Positions 46,370 through 59,352 are shown, numbered from the stretch's first letter. The stretch is 64,000 nucleotides of DNA from Molossus alvarezi (GCA_037176705.1 CM073898.1:26892488-26956487), one strand, 5' to 3'. Notes: generated by a model from the letters alone, not told the origin. Numbers and translations: made by a program.

Positions 46370-46910
46370 CCAGTCTTTTCTGATATAGGTTCCTTTTCCA
46401 TTTGAGTTATGTTCCTCAAATATAAAACTATAATGTAACCATCATCAACAAGTTTCCATATGTATTGTCCTGCTCAAACTGTGCTTGACTTCCCATTGAT
46501 CACAAGGTACACTTCAAGCTTCACTGATGTACTGTTCAGTTACATTTCCTATCACTCTCTCCTCTGCAGCTTATTTGCTAATTTTAATGAACTTTTCACT
46601 ATACCTCACACACATCACAATCTCTATGACTAAGCTGTTGCATGTTTTTCTTTTCCCCTAGAATTCCTTCTTTTTTTCAAAGTGCTGTTCATCCTTCAAG
46701 ATCAAACTATAAGCCACTTTCTCTGTGAAGCTTGCTTTGGATTCTTCATCCACATTCCACCTGAACGATCCTAATGATATTTTTGTACAATTTATATTGC
46801 TACCTTGACTCTTGGATTATACAACGAATTCCTTGAGTGCTGAAACTAAGTCTTAGTTTATATTATATCTAGCACAAGAACAATGTTGAACACTTAATAA
46901 GTTTCAGGGC
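46370..46910 (+). mobile_element. L2 LINE fragment, sense
   Basis: AAGTGCTGTTCATCCTTCAA, GATCAAACTATAAGCCAC, CTCTGTGAAGCTTGC, CTTGAGTGCTGAAAC and CTAGCACAAGAACAATG appear in the L2 3' order, heavily diverged and AT-enriched. Confidence 0.6.
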
Positions 46911-47201
46911 CATTGGGGGCTGGAGGGTCTTTTAAAAGTGGCAAGTAAGCAATCTGGGGGCAAGAGGGGGACAGCTGTTTTCATTTATACAGATTTATAG
47001 CTTAGTAAATGTTTTGGTTACTTTACTATTGACAATAATTGTCTTCCTTTCACCTGATGCAGAAGTTGATCACTAATTTTATAAGGTTGTAATGTTAATT
47101 AATGTGTTAAAAATACTTGCTTTAATAGGAACAGATAGCTCTATTGGAAAAGTTGCATGAGGTTAATATAATTCCATGGCTAGTAATTTTCTGACTTGGC
47201 T
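46911..47201. other. Unassigned sequence
   Basis: No gene or confident repeat recognised. Confidence 0.5.
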
Positions 47202-47210
47202 CAGACTCTT

Positions 47211-47468
47211 TTTTTTTTTTTTTTTTTTATCCTCACCCGAGGACATTTTTCCATTTTTTGTACAGATAGAGTGGGAGGGAGAGAGAGGAAGAGATAGAGA
47301 GAGAGAAACATCGACGTGAAAGGGACACATCGAGTGGCTGCCACCCGCACGACCAACCAGGGTCAGGGACAAACTGCAACCGAAGTACGTGCCCTTAGCG
47401 GGAACCGAACCCGGGTCTCTCCGGACCGCAGGCCGACGCTCTAACCGCTGAGCCAAACCGGCCAGGGC
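47211..47468 (-). mobile_element. Ves-type bat SINE, antisense, long form
   Basis: A T run, the hairpin TCCTC-ACCC-GAGGA at 47230-47243, an AG-rich run, the inverted B box, and the head ending CCGGCCAGGGC near 47468. A 9-bp duplication, CAGACTCTT, lies at 47202-47210 and 47469-47477. CpGs are largely kept (CGACGTGAAAG, GCACGACC), which suggests youth. The minus-strand frame of 109 codons is SINE noise. Confidence 0.95.
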
Positions 47469-47477
47469 CAGACTCTT

Positions 47478-48424
47478 AAAAAATCCAAGCATAGGGTAGA
47501 GAGCTGGCTCCCTCTGCCCCTGTTGTCCCCGAGGAAATCAGCATTCATGAGGGGAAACCACCAAAGTCCCTGTTTGATTCTTCTTCTGATTCTAATTTTC
47601 CCTCTTATGAACCAATGTGCTTTCTGTTTCTTCTCCTTTAGACGGACTGAATGACTTTCAATCATATCGTTCTCTTTGCTGTTATGTCTCCATAAACTGA
47701 TGGCTACATAGCCACTCCCTTGTTTTATAGGACAACACAAACTGCCTTATCTATATAATGCTCTTGTATACAGCCCACGGGCAAGAATACCTGCAAATAA
47801 TCATTCAAGACATGAGGGTTGGAGCCAGGAACAGGACAAAAGTTGATAAGTGAAGTATTGGATCATGAGGTGTATATTAATACGAGTGTCGAAAATGTAG
47901 CCTCTCACCTAACACGTGAGATTGTGATCTGGTCTTCCATAGCTGTCTGCCCTGATTCTAACAAAATATCACATTTTCAAGATACTTGTATTTATTTTTA
48001 ATAAAAAAGATTGTATTTTATCTCAGAAGCATACTAATTGGTGGAACTCTGAAGTACCTTTATTCTATGATCAAGTACTGAAGTGTCTGACATGGAACTC
48101 TTAAATTTTGGTGAAATTCTCAGACAGAAGCATTATGAATTCAAAACACTGAGCCACTCAGTCTACCTTCTGGTGCTGCTTGTGTCTCTGGTCTTCACAG
48201 AAACCTGTGAGCAGGACGGGAGCTGTCTTGCCTACAGATACTCTGCTTGGCCTTCCTTAAAGCTGCATTCCCATTTTGATCTTTATGAAATCACCGACTG
48301 ATGACAAAATGTCTGCCTAACACTAGGCATCATTTGCATCTGAACCTCATCCTTTCTGCCTGTACCTTATCTTTTATTTTAAATTGGGCAAATTGGGATC
48401 CTCCTCTAGTCCTTAAGACTTGTT
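47478..48424. other. Unassigned sequence
   Basis: No gene or confident repeat recognised. Confidence 0.5.
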
Positions 48425-48805
48425 TCTGTTTAGGCTGTATCAACAGAATACCATGGACTGCGTGACTCACACAACAAACATGTGTGGGAGTTCAGAAGTT
48501 CTGGAAGCCAGGAATCTGAAGTCAGGGTGCTTGCATAGTGGGATTCTTGGTGAAGGCCCTCTTCCTGGTTTACAGATGGCCACCTTCTTACCGTATCCTT
48601 ACATGACAGTGAGTGACAGCTTTGGTCTCTCTAGCCTCCCTTAATGGAACCAATCTCATCCTGGGGGCTCCATCCTCATGATCTCATCTACACTGAATGA
48701 CCACTGTAAGGCCCCACCATATCCAAATGCCATCATATTGGGCACTAGTGTTACAATGTACGAATTTGGGGCAGACACAAACGTTCAGTAAATAGCAAGA
48801 CTTGA
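48425..48805 (-). mobile_element. MaLR (MLT1/MST-class) solo LTR, antisense
   Basis: Read on this strand: AGGCTGTATCAACAGAATAC, CATGGACTGCGTGACTCAC, AGTTCTGGAAGCCAGGAATC, GAAGGCCCTCTTCCTGG, CTCCATCCTCATGATCTC and GGGCACTAGTGTTACAATG. These follow the inverted MaLR LTR from its 3' to its 5' end. It is a long-terminal-repeat relic of an ancient endogenous retrovirus-like family, with no coding sequence. Confidence 0.8.
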
Positions 48806-49349
48806 TTGCTGTTACCTGTCATTCTTCACTGTGATAGCCACTTGTGACTTGTATTATTATTTCATTTTAATTGTGTATATAAGCCCTGTTCTGCAAATAT
48901 CTTCTGTCATTCCCTGGGTGCCTTTTCACTCAATGAATGATGTCATTCTGATTTTCCCTTAGTTCTTTGAATAGCTATGTCCTTTCAATCTTATGGGCCT
49001 CACCTCAGATATGAAGTCCTCAGAAAGATCTTATTTAATCATCTTTTAAAGGATTACATCAATGAAACATTTGAAGGAGAGGTCCAGTATTATCAGAAAT
49101 ACATTTTTAGAAGATCATGCATGCTATTGTATAATTGATAGAGAGAAGAGACCAATTAGCATATTCTTCAAAAATTCTTGAAGACATCGTGGTTGATCCT
49201 GGTTTAATATTGTAGCAGCAGAGGGGAAAGAAGTAGAGACGGAGCCCAGATACATTTAACAGTGATCTGAGACTTGGTGGGTTAAATGTCAGAGATGGAA
49301 AGAGAGGGTGATAGCATGATTTCTGGCTTAAGTATTTGGGTGCCATTCA
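48806..49349. other. Unassigned sequence
   Basis: No gene or confident repeat recognised. Confidence 0.5.
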
Positions 49350-49920
49350 AAAAAATTCTGATTTTGCCATAACCTGTTCAGCATTTTCAATACTTCCCAA
49401 AACCATCTGGGATGAACTATAAATTTCTTAACTTAGTTGTCAGAAATGTTACAAGATCTACTTCCTGTTCGCATCTTATTCTCTTCTGGTCGCTCATCTA
49501 CCAAGGTGCTCTCATGGAAGCCACTGCAAATGACTCGCACTGCCTGTGCACTCTGACCCCTTAGAGAGCCTTGGTTTTCCTCACACATGTCATTTTCCCC
49601 TGTGCCTTTTCATTCTGCTTGGAATAGCCTTCATTCTCTTCTTCATTTAGCTGATTCTCCTTGAATGTTTAGGTTCACATCATCAGTTCTCTCTGGAAAG
49701 ATAATGGCCTTTCTGGTATGATTTAGGTTTTTGAGACGCACTTTGCACAACTCTGCCATTCCATTTTATAATTGTAGGAAAATTAATATTTCATTGTTTT
49801 AGCTTTCAATTAGATTTCAAGTTCCATAAAGTTAGGGAACAGATTTCATCTGTACTTGTATCATTAGGACTCAGTATACAATAGGTATTCAATATAATAT
49901 TTAACTGAACAAATGACTAA
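49350..49920 (+). mobile_element. L2 LINE fragment, sense
   Basis: ATTCTGCTTGGAATAGCCTTC near 49612, TCTCTGGAAAGATAATGGCC, AATTAGATTTCAAGTTCC and CAGTATACAATAGGTATTC reproduce the L2 3' region in order. Confidence 0.68.
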
Positions 49921-49939
49921 ATGGATCAATTAATAAATT

Positions 49940-50310
49940 CTTCTTAATCAGAAAGATGAAGAAAGACTTTATGGAATAATTGCATGGTTTTTGAATTGTA
50001 TTCCTCCCCTGAAGCAGGGATAGAATTGAGACAATTGGCATGGACCAAGCGAGAAGTATGTATGTCCTGAGATCCTGAGTGAATAAATGGTAAGTGAGAA
50101 GGGAGGAATTCTAAGTGGAAAGAAGATTTTAAGTAATGACAGAGAAGCGCTATGGTACAGAAGGAATCTATTTGATTAATTGCGAGGAGTCCACTTTGGT
50201 TGAAGTTTAGGGTAATTGAAGGCAATAATGAAAACCCAAAAGACCTCAGGTGCCAGGCTCAGCATTTTGGTTTTGGGTTTGTTTATTGGAGGAATAAGGG
50301 CACTGTCACA
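49940..50310 (-). mobile_element. Possible L2 LINE fragment, antisense
   Basis: Immediately after the sense L2, phrases such as GACTTTATGGAATAATTGC, CCTGAAGCAGGGATAG and GTTTATTGGAGG recall inverted L2. If right, two opposed L2 3' ends meet here. Confidence 0.35.
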
Positions 50311-53030
50311 ATTAACATTTTTATAAGATTTAGTTTTCTTGTGCAATGAGATTTGATGATAAGAGAATACTAGATTAATCATAAAATCAAATGTTTACAG
50401 ATAAGAAGGTTGGTGGATTCTCACGTGGCACCCCCTGGAAGAAAATACTTAATGTCTTCTATGTTCCTAAATAGAACTTATTTTATAAATTAACTATTGA
50501 ATTTAATATGAAGCTTAGTAGAGGAGGAGGAAGAGAGGAAGTGTGTAATCTCTGGTCAGAATAAAGTGTTGGGGCTAATGTTTATGTGATCACTTACACT
50601 TTAAATTCTGCTCAGGGCATCGAAAAGTAGAATCATTGTACTTACCATTACTGATTGTATACAGGTGGTCTCTTAAATAATTCAAATAACCCTATATAAC
50701 AAGAATATGTAATTCACCTGGTGTGATTATAGTTAAAATATTTGGTTATTTGTGTTAGATATCCTTGTATTTTAGATTACATGATCTGGTGCTTTGAAGA
50801 AATCATTGGAAATTTGGCTCTAACTGAACTGGTGGTATCCAAGTAGATAATCTTGGGTAAATTTATTTCATCTTTACTCTATTCACAGAGATTGGTTTTG
50901 TTCTTCTCTATCATTGCAAAAGACAGATTCCCTTTCCTCCTCTTCTCAAACGCATGTCCTATTACATATACATAAATTTGCAAGGCGATCATTCAAGCTT
51001 CTCCATGTGAGCCCCTGAACAACAGAACAGAAAGCCCAAAGTACTGGTCTCCAACTCCTCCTGGGCTGCGAGGTCTGTGGCCTGTCCCAGGTGCCCACCG
51101 TGGCACTCACATGGCATGCAAGGCCCTCCCTCTAGGGGAAGGCTAGAAGGGTAGAGGTAAGTCAGGACTTCAGTTATGTATCTCATTTAAAAAGCAAAGC
51201 AAAACAAAACAATATTCACTTATTGTTGCTCTCCATTAAGACTGGTGATCCTTCTTTAAAAGTGGATTAGAATATTCCTGACTTCAGGGACTGAGCCTAA
51301 TATGTACTGTATAAGCCGTTTGTAGGACCTAATAATGTGTTACATTCCTCAATAAATACATTACTAAAGAAATATTTGTGAACTGACATTTTCCTTATTC
51401 CACTCAGATTTTGCTGTTGTGAAGATTGTCACCAGACACTGACTATAAAAAAAAAATCAGTGTTTAAAAGGCTTTACTCATTATAATAGTGTATCATTTA
51501 AAGTTTATTCTAGCTTCCTATGTACACAGCCTGGTTAAGCATAATCATGTTCAAGGGCTTATCTCTGCAGAACAGGCAGACATTAATGCTAAAGTACAAT
51601 AAAGAAGATTTATTTCAGGGTTTTTTGTTTTGCTTTGTTGTTAGTTATAGCAGGCAGAGTTTGAAGAGAAGAGCTGAAATGAGGGTAAGCAATTTCAAGG
51701 CATTTTGATTATAATTGTTGGCAACAAGAATAGAGAGAAAAAGTTGGAATGCTGTGTCTTCTCTCTCCATTTCCTAGTTGGAACCCAGGGAAAATTTGGG
51801 TTGGGATTGAAATGCCCCGATGAATGAGGAGGCATCCCATCAAGCTAGTTGGAACCAGACTGAGTGAGGTCAGTAAAGTTGGTACTAACAGGAGAATTGA
51901 GTGATGATGGTGAAGCTGTAAAAGCAGGGAGCATTTATCCAAACACACCTGGCCATTGGTTCAAAAGAAAAATCAAGAGAACTGGCAAAAATAACTTGTT
52001 ACTAAACATTTCTTAGAAACTAACCATGTCGGAGAGTCATTAAAGCCATCTAAGTCCACAAATTACTACATATGTCACCTAAGCCATTCGTTAACATAGA
52101 AAAGAGACACAGCAGGGGTTTAGAAAGATGCACAAACATTACACAGAGATATATATTTTTCCAAATAAAAGCTGATCCTATTTAAGATAGTTTAGAATTA
52201 TCTACAAGCTACTTGAATGAGATTCTTTCTGAAGGAAACAAGTTCAGTAAATCACTGCTTTTCTTCAGTTTTTTTCATCCCACGTGTAAAATTTTAACCA
52301 TGATGGGGGGAGAGAATCTCTGATCCTAAAAACTCAACACATTTCTTATCCACAGATACAGGTAAGTGGAAATGACAACTTTGCAATAACAGCATTAGTC
52401 AATGTGATTTGTTTTCAATTTGATACAGACTCACAAATACTCGTAAGTGTAAGATCTTTCAAAGTATTTCTGTGCTTGAGAATTTGCTTCAAGGGCATAG
52501 AGAGACAAATCTGAAAGCAATATGTTCTGGTCATGAAACAGCAGGAGATGGCAACAACCTGATTCGGAGCAATTAAGAACTGGAGGTTTGTTTTGAATGA
52601 GAGGTGTTGTCCAACCGTGAGACAGAGTGCAGCCGAGAGTGAGTGCAAACGCAATTGATAGTACGTTTGGGAGGAGGTTACTGAGAACCTGTCTTCCTGC
52701 ATGTGTCTCTGTGCCGCCACATGGCACTGTGTCTGTACACTGCCATACTCTCGGCGGAGGAGGAGAAAGTTCTTCAATTTATTTGTGTTCTTAATGACAG
52801 CTTCTGAGTGGCCATTTGAAAGTACAACGATAAAATGACTGTTTCAGAAATAAAGAAACAATGTATTTCAAAGCCAATTTTATATTGGACAGATAAGGAT
52901 GCCTCATCATTAAATGGTCTTTAATATACATTGCCATCTATTTTTATATTAGTTGTTTCTCCTTTTCTGTAGTGGTATAGGTATGGAAAAAGTCATTTCA
53001 TTCTTCCTGGTCCCTACCGATGTTATTATT
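50311..53030. other. Unassigned sequence
   Basis: Mostly AT-rich; no gene, RNA or confident repeat. A small L2-like end may lie near 51290-51370. Minus-strand frames at 52415-52777 overlap in two phases and have no family features. Confidence 0.5.
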
Positions 53031-53040
53031 ATTATTATTG
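53022..53040. repeat. (ATT)n microsatellite
   Basis: A short ATT/TTA run next to the SINE tail; part of it may be the decayed SINE tail plus target duplication. Confidence 0.85.
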
Positions 53041-53116
53041 TAATCCTCAACCGAGGATGTGTTTATTGATTTTTTTTAGAGGGCAAGGAAGGGAGAGAAG
53101 GAGGAAGGGAGGGAGG

Positions 53117-53171
<55 letters not shown>

Positions 53172-53328
53172 CAGCTTGAGAGAGGAACATCTATCAGTTG
53201 ACTCTCATACACACCCCAACCGGGGATGGAACTTGCAACCTTGGTATGTTCCCTGACCAGGAATCCAACCTGCAATCATTTGGTGTATGGGACGACACTC
53301 CAACTGACTGATCTACCTGGCTGGGGCC
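53041..53328 (-). mobile_element. Ves-type bat SINE, antisense, with expanded (GA)n
   Basis: The hairpin TCCTC-AACC-GAGGA at 53044-53057 has a pair of flanking A/T bases that extend the stem. A (GA)25 expansion fills the AG-rich region at 53119-53168. The tRNA-derived head is diverged and ends near CTGGCTGGGGCC (53328). Imperfect duplications of ATGTTATTATT / ATGCTATTATT type flank it. It is the most diverged long-form copy here. Confidence 0.85.
53119..53168. repeat. (GA)25 microsatellite within a SINE
   Basis: Fifty bases of uninterrupted GA, arising from the AG-rich SINE body. A purine tract of this length can form triplex DNA (known property). Confidence 0.97.
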
Positions 53329-53345
53329 AATGCTATTATTTGATT

Positions 53346-55695
53346 GCTATGGACCATAGAACCTGCTCATTAAATAATGTTGAACAATCTATAACTGCAA
53401 CATTTTACATTTGGATACCATTTTAGACTTTGCAAAGAACTTTAACATAACTTATTTAATAAAACTTCACTGGAGAACAGATATATTGTCCAAATATGTG
53501 TTTTTTAAACTTCCCTATTTTATAGCCATACATCACGTATCACACACACACACACCTATCACAGACACATAAAGACAGACACGTGACTATATAAGCAATG
53601 TTTCCCAAACTTGTGCTTTGTTTAGATTTTCCTTATGACTATGATTTTTTTAAAAATGAGAACCTTCCTCCTTATATTGGATGACTCAGAAATCTGTCCC
53701 TTGTTCTTTGTCTCTTCTGACTCCTATACCTGTGTGAGGCACTGAGGGGTCAGTTACCACCTGGAATACAAACATGAATAAGATGAAGATTTTCACCTCG
53801 GTGAGGTCAAAATTCATTTGCTTTCTTCATTTAATCCTTCCCAACTAGCACTTTCACTAGACAATTTTAGTTTACAAAAAAGAACAAAAAGGCCACTCAT
53901 TTTAGAACCTTGGGGAGCAGGCGCCTGGGCAGGCTGCGGGGCACGTGGAGCTGCCCTGGCTGTGCTCAGGTGGCCGCTCTTCAGCTGGTCACCTTTAGGT
54001 TGCCGAGGGCGGAGGCAAAGGATTCAGAGCAACATCAGCGGGTCCAGAGTTTGAAACACTGCTCTGAAGGACAATGCCAAGTGCTTTTATTTGTTCAGGA
54101 AGCACTTGAACAATGAAAAAGAACAGCAGGCCTTCAAGAGAGAACAGAGAAAGAGTTGGCTCTCACTGCGTTCAGTACCAAAAGAGGGTGTTAAATGCAT
54201 GGAATTGTTAAATGTCTAAAAAAAAAAAGTATCAATGAATGACACTGCCACTTACAGCTCACTCAACCCTGATTTAGCAACCCTTTGAGATCATGCAAGG
54301 GAATGGTTTTGAAGTCTAAAAAGTATTTCCATTATTCCTGCTGAGTGTTAATGCTTTTGAAACATTAGAAGGGAAGCTGTCAAAGGAAGTAGAATATCAG
54401 TACCACCACCTACACTCTTGAACAAAAATTATAATGTAGTTGTATGGAAGGAAGTACATTCTGTGGAACACGAATTTTATTAAAATGTGTGTGTGATCCT
54501 GTAGGCTTGAAAACTGTCAGGTCCGACCGGAGATAAAATAATAATAATACCATGTGTTGGTATTCATACAGCATTTTTTCTTCTGAGGACCCCAAAGCAA
54601 TTATGGGTATAACTCAATCTTTTCATGTTGTCTTTTAGAATCCTAGCCAGTGTGTTTTAACACATTTAGCAACATGGAAAGTGACCAAGTCTCACTGTAG
54701 AAAGTCCTAGTGATGTAATTTCTTACCGCAAGCCTGGAACACAAGAGGAAAATGGTCCCTAAACTTAGGCAACCCATGCACCTGGCAGTGTCTCCGGAGT
54801 GTTGCTACATGTGTGTCGGGACATCACCCAACACCCCAGCCCCAACATGGTCACACTCCACTTACTGCTCTTTCAAGTAACAAAGGATACAACTTGAACT
54901 CAGCCACTTCTCTGAAAGGTCCCGTGTCTTTACTCAGAAAAGGCAGAGGATTTATTCCAAAAAGAAAATCAGGTGAAACTACATAAGACTTTCTAGCTTC
55001 ATACCAATATTTTATTTTTAAAAAATGCTTCTATTGAAAGTATTTATAGTTCACACCAAGGTTGTTATTTAAGGGTTGATATTCCATACTAAAGATTCAT
55101 TGGGTCCTTATGATAGTGGGACTTGTGCAAGATAGAGCACATTGTTGCCATGAGGATCAGTAAATAGTCTTGATCTGAGACACTCGTTCCCACTGCCAAG
55201 ACATGGGTGGGAGAGGTGGTTCCCACAGACACTGTTTTCTCTAGACTAAAAATACAGTATGATTTCTATTAAAGGGCAATTAAAAAAAATGTGTGGTGAT
55301 GTAGCTTAAAGGGAACATACCCTATCATTTTCAGAACAATTAAGCAGTGAGCTCGCTATCCAATGCTTGGAGATATTTGTATGCATATTAATTATGCTCA
55401 TACTCTGTCATGTCAGAGGTGGTGTCACAACTGCAGCATTTTTTTCAGTGGTGTTTCACATGGTCTTAACTACGAAATTGTTTATGGAGATAGACACATT
55501 ACAGACATAAGTTACTTCCTCTAAGGGTTATAATATAAACTCAGCACACTGGCATTAACTCTTTACAAACGTTGTTTTAGTTTGAGAAATACTGCTCCAA
55601 GTGGTTGTGGGGAATGTAAATTCTATGAATACTGCTTTTAAGACCTGAGGTCAAGAAATCCAAAGCATTACAACTTTGTCCTGAAGCTTACTGTT
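53346..55695. other. Unassigned sequence
   Basis: Mixed composition. A short CA run lies at about 53540-53555, and a GC-rich patch at 53910-54020 carries chance frames in two phases (53818-54116). No gene or confident repeat was recognised. Confidence 0.5.
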
Positions 55696-55699
55696 AAAT

Positions 55700-55940
55700 A
55701 GCATGGCAACACCAATGTAATCAATCCTTAGATTTATAGGGTGCTGTAGGTTTTGCAAAGTGATTTTCCCACCAATCATTTTGCTTGATGTACTTCACCA
55801 TCCTGTGAGACAGGCAGAGCTGGGCATTCGTTACTAGTCTGCTTTCACATGATGAGATTGAGAATTAAAAAGGTTCAAACGCTACCTTAAACTACGTAGA
55901 TAACAAGTGTGAGATTGAACATCAGGCCTCCAAATGATAA
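55700..55940 (-). mobile_element. MIR SINE fragment, antisense
   Basis: GGTTTTGCAAAGTGATTTTC, CCATCCTGTGAGACAGGCAG, CACATGATGAGATTGAGAAT and GTGTGAGATTGAACATCAGG match the inverted MIR order. Confidence 0.68.
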
Positions 55941-57825
55941 CTACTCTCCCTACTTTATTGTGGTGTTAGGGAGAAGACATACTTCATCTTATGTAATTAC
56001 TCTTATTAATGTTATCATTACATCATCAAGACTTATGGTTCCATTCTGAGATAATTAACACTAAAGTGTCATCTAAATTATTGCCTGAAAATTCTGTTGA
56101 ACTAACTAGCAGTTCAATAAAATTATTCATTGGCTGGGGCTGGGTATCCTCATGGCCCCATAAAGGGTATTTATTTCAAGAAAATTTAATACACGTTGAA
56201 AGAAACTAATTTTTAATTCATTATAAATCCTGCCCAAATCAAGTTTTATTTTTCCACTTTGAAAGAAAGTAGGTTTCCTCCTTCCTTTTTTTTTTTTTTT
56301 TAATTTCTCCTCCCTTCTATGACCTTGTGTGGCTTGTAAGCCTTATTAAATTTATCATTGCACACTTTAACCTATACTTTTGCATTACTCTGATGGATGT
56401 CAAGGTAGAACAGTCAGGTTTTTAAAAATATTATTCCTCACGCTGTCTTTCTTTAAGCTATGTTCTATAGACAGAATATTTGCTGGGCTGTTTCATTTTA
56501 AATTGCTATAATTCATCAAGGGATCGTCACCAACTGAGGTAGGTGCACATTGATTGACTGCTTCAGGAGTTCTGACACACCTGTCTGCCTCTCCTCTTCT
56601 TTCTCATGCAGCTCATTCCTCCCTCAACATCATTTATAAAAGCTGTCACGTGACTTGAAAAGGAACTCATTTTTCTCAACTGTCCCTTAGGAGAGACATC
56701 TGTTGGTTCCTACTCTCTAGGTCCCCAGAGATAAGTGTTTCATGTCTCTATCCAGTTTCCTTATCATCTTACCCTTCATCCCTATGAGCCACCCCCCTGA
56801 CCTTCCACAGTTTTTTTCTCCTTAAATTATAGAGTTGGCTTCTCATGTTTTTAACCAGAGAATTCTGCTTGCTACAGAAGAGTGGAGGGAGGGGGGAGGG
56901 GTATAATTAGTGCTGTTTCCCCATTTGAGCAATATCGTAAAATACCCAAATAATTTTATCATCAAGCATTATTTAGTATGGCAACATTGTGCTTTTCTCA
57001 GATTGCTAACATTCATTTACTGAGATAGTGTACATTTCACAATGTTTCTCCCTGGTTGTGTTTACCCCATTTTAGGGGAGAGGAGGCAAATGAAATGTAT
57101 CTGTTCACACCACCACCCCCTACAATCTTTATATCTGGAGTAATGGGTCCCAAAACGTATCAGACTCACTCATGTAGATGGTGCACCATTGACCAGGCTC
57201 ATTTAGGAGACAGAGAAACTGTGGGTACTGGTTGCCTAGCTAATTTTTCCAGGTCAAGGACAAACGTCATTTAGCCTTTCTCCAGTCTAGGAATCTCTTT
57301 GCTCTGCTAATTGAACTACCCTAATCAGATCAATAACGGTCCTTATCTGCAGTGAGGCAGGCAAGAAATCCATTCAAACGTGGTGGATGAGTTGCTTTTC
57401 CCTCCTACATGCTGCCTACTAATGTGAATCTCGGCATAACAGGTCTGACTTGGCAAAAGGTAAGTGTACCAAAGCAAAAACCATGTTCTTGGAGAATTCA
57501 TTTATTCCTCACTGACACTAGGATTTCTCCCCTCAAAGATCATCACCACTGCGAAGTGTCTTCTTAGCTTTGAAATCTTGAGGAGGGGAGATTATGACAA
57601 AGGGGTGAGAATGGGAGTTTTTAAAGTCAATTCATCTCTCCTGCTTCTGCATATTCCCGGTAAACACAGTTCCCTGGAAATCCGTGTTCAGTTCAAGAAC
57701 AGATAATAAGCACAAGCATAATCATATCTACTCTTTATCAATTGTATATATTTTCCCTTCCCCTTTTTAACACGTTAAAGAAGGGTTGATGAGAATTTAT
57801 GGGAAAATAATTAGGTTGGCAAACT
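55941..57825. other. Unassigned sequence
   Basis: Includes a T run near 56287-56301 and a G-rich patch near 56884-56900. No gene or confident repeat recognised. Confidence 0.5.
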
Positions 57826-57829
57826 CTTT

Positions 57830-58520
57830 TCTCTAATCCAGTCTGCCTCTCCTACTGTGTTCCCTGTGTCAGTAATGATCAACTATGTGCAGAATCGCCC
57901 AGGTGTGGGGACAAGTTTCCACTGGTCTCTCTGCCTCCTGCTTGAAGCTCCTCCTATTTCTTCTCCGCATGGCCCCCAATATAATCGTTACTAAGCTTGA
58001 ATTTGATTCTGTCATTCCACTGACTGAAACCTTTCAGTGGCTCCCCAGAGCTCTGTGGTTACTCTCAAATTCCCTCGCTTGGTCTACAAGCTCCTTCATG
58101 ATTTGCCACCTGCCTGTTCTTTCGGCTCATCTTCCATCCCTGTCTCAGAGGGATGCTCTGGTTGTATAAAAAGATTTGCCTCTGTCCTCAAGGATTTCAC
58201 AGATGTCATTCTCTCTACTTAAAACCTTTTACATTTTTTTCTCTACCCATTTAATTCTCATGCTTCAAGATCAAGTTCTTGAAAAGAAACCCTTCTGACC
58301 TCTGAATGATGATGTTTTTTCCTCCAGAGCACCCTTAGCAGCTCTTTGAACATCTGTCATGTAAGATTACCATTGCTGGTGTACGGCTCTCTGTCCTCCA
58401 CTAGATGTAAGACTCTGTGAGGGGAAAGAACATGTAACTTTGTCTTTACATGTCCCAGCACCTGGGGGTGTGCATGAATGTACAGAACGGTCAAATTTGC
58501 TTTTGGAATTAAAGAAGGGA
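57830..58520 (+). mobile_element. L2 LINE fragment, sense
   Basis: GACTGAAACCTTTCAGTGGC, CTCCCCAGAGCTCTGTGG and CAAGCTCCTTCATGATTTGC, then CACCTGCCTGTTC, CAAGATCAAGTTCTTG and AGATGTAAGACTCTGTGAGG follow the L2 3' region. The 94-codon frame at 57885-58169 is a fragment of it and not a host gene. Confidence 0.78.
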
Positions 58521-58960
58521 AATGAGTTACCCAAGCAAGTAGGTAGGTGATATAAAGAAATGTTTAAAGTTAGCCAGGAAGGCAGACTTGAAAGCATCCT
58601 TTCTCACAAACAACTCCGCATGGCTGCATGTCAACTTTTGCAAGCTCATCTCCAATCTTCCCGTCCTGGCGACACATTTTTCAAGCCCAGCCTGCGGATC
58701 ACAAACTCTCTCCAGGACCCTAGGAGAGGAGGCTCATTTCCCTCTGTAATAAACATCGATGGGGCATCATGTACTCTTGCTAACCCAAGCTACCTCATTT
58801 CCCTGAACCAATTAACTAAACATTTCCTTCTTTCCTCATATTTTTTCCCAGTTGATTAGAAAAGAAAGTAAATTTCCATTCGTACCCCTGTACCTAAACA
58901 GGCAACTCATCCACCAGTTTTTAGCCCCCACCCTGGGCAGCTCCATCATTTCACGAGGCT
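58521..58960. other. Unassigned sequence
   Basis: A 99-codon frame at 58560-58859 has no recognisable family features. Nothing else seen. Confidence 0.5.
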
Positions 58961-58964
58961 ATGG

Positions 58965-59110
58965 CATGTAGAGAAAAGAACCCGAGCTCTAGGGTGAGAG
59001 ACCTGAGTGAGAACCCAGTCTTCCCACTTTCCACCTGTCATGTAGTGTATGGTACCTTCCTTTAGAAGTCTTAGGCCTGTTTCCAGAAAGCTGTGGATTA
59101 TAATATCCTT
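58965..59110 (+). mobile_element. Probable MIR fragment, sense
   Basis: GGTGAGAGACCTGAGTGAGA, ACCCAGTCTTCCCACTTTCC and ACCTGTCATGTAGTGTATGG resemble the MIR head and start of core. Confidence 0.5.
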
Positions 59111-59345
59111 CACATACAGTTTTATATTAATCTTTGCCTGATAGACAGCAAATTCTCTACAGATCTACAGTAATTATGTATGTTCATAATTTAATGTTTC
59201 AATTGATATTTAATATTGGATATATTGAATTTCATTTAGTTTTGTACTCCTAGGTCATAGAGTTTTTACATTAAATCAAATTAAATAGAGTGTGTGAAAC
59301 AAGGGTCTCTGAGTAGTTGATGGTAAAAAGGTATTTTATTGCAGT
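59111..59345. other. Unassigned AT-rich sequence
   Basis: Nothing recognised. Confidence 0.5.
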
Positions 59346-59352
59346 TACAATA

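Noticed and set aside
57885..58222. Two overlapping frames resembling a small protein
   Set aside because: They follow recognisable L2 3' sequence and are relics or chance frames of that repeat.
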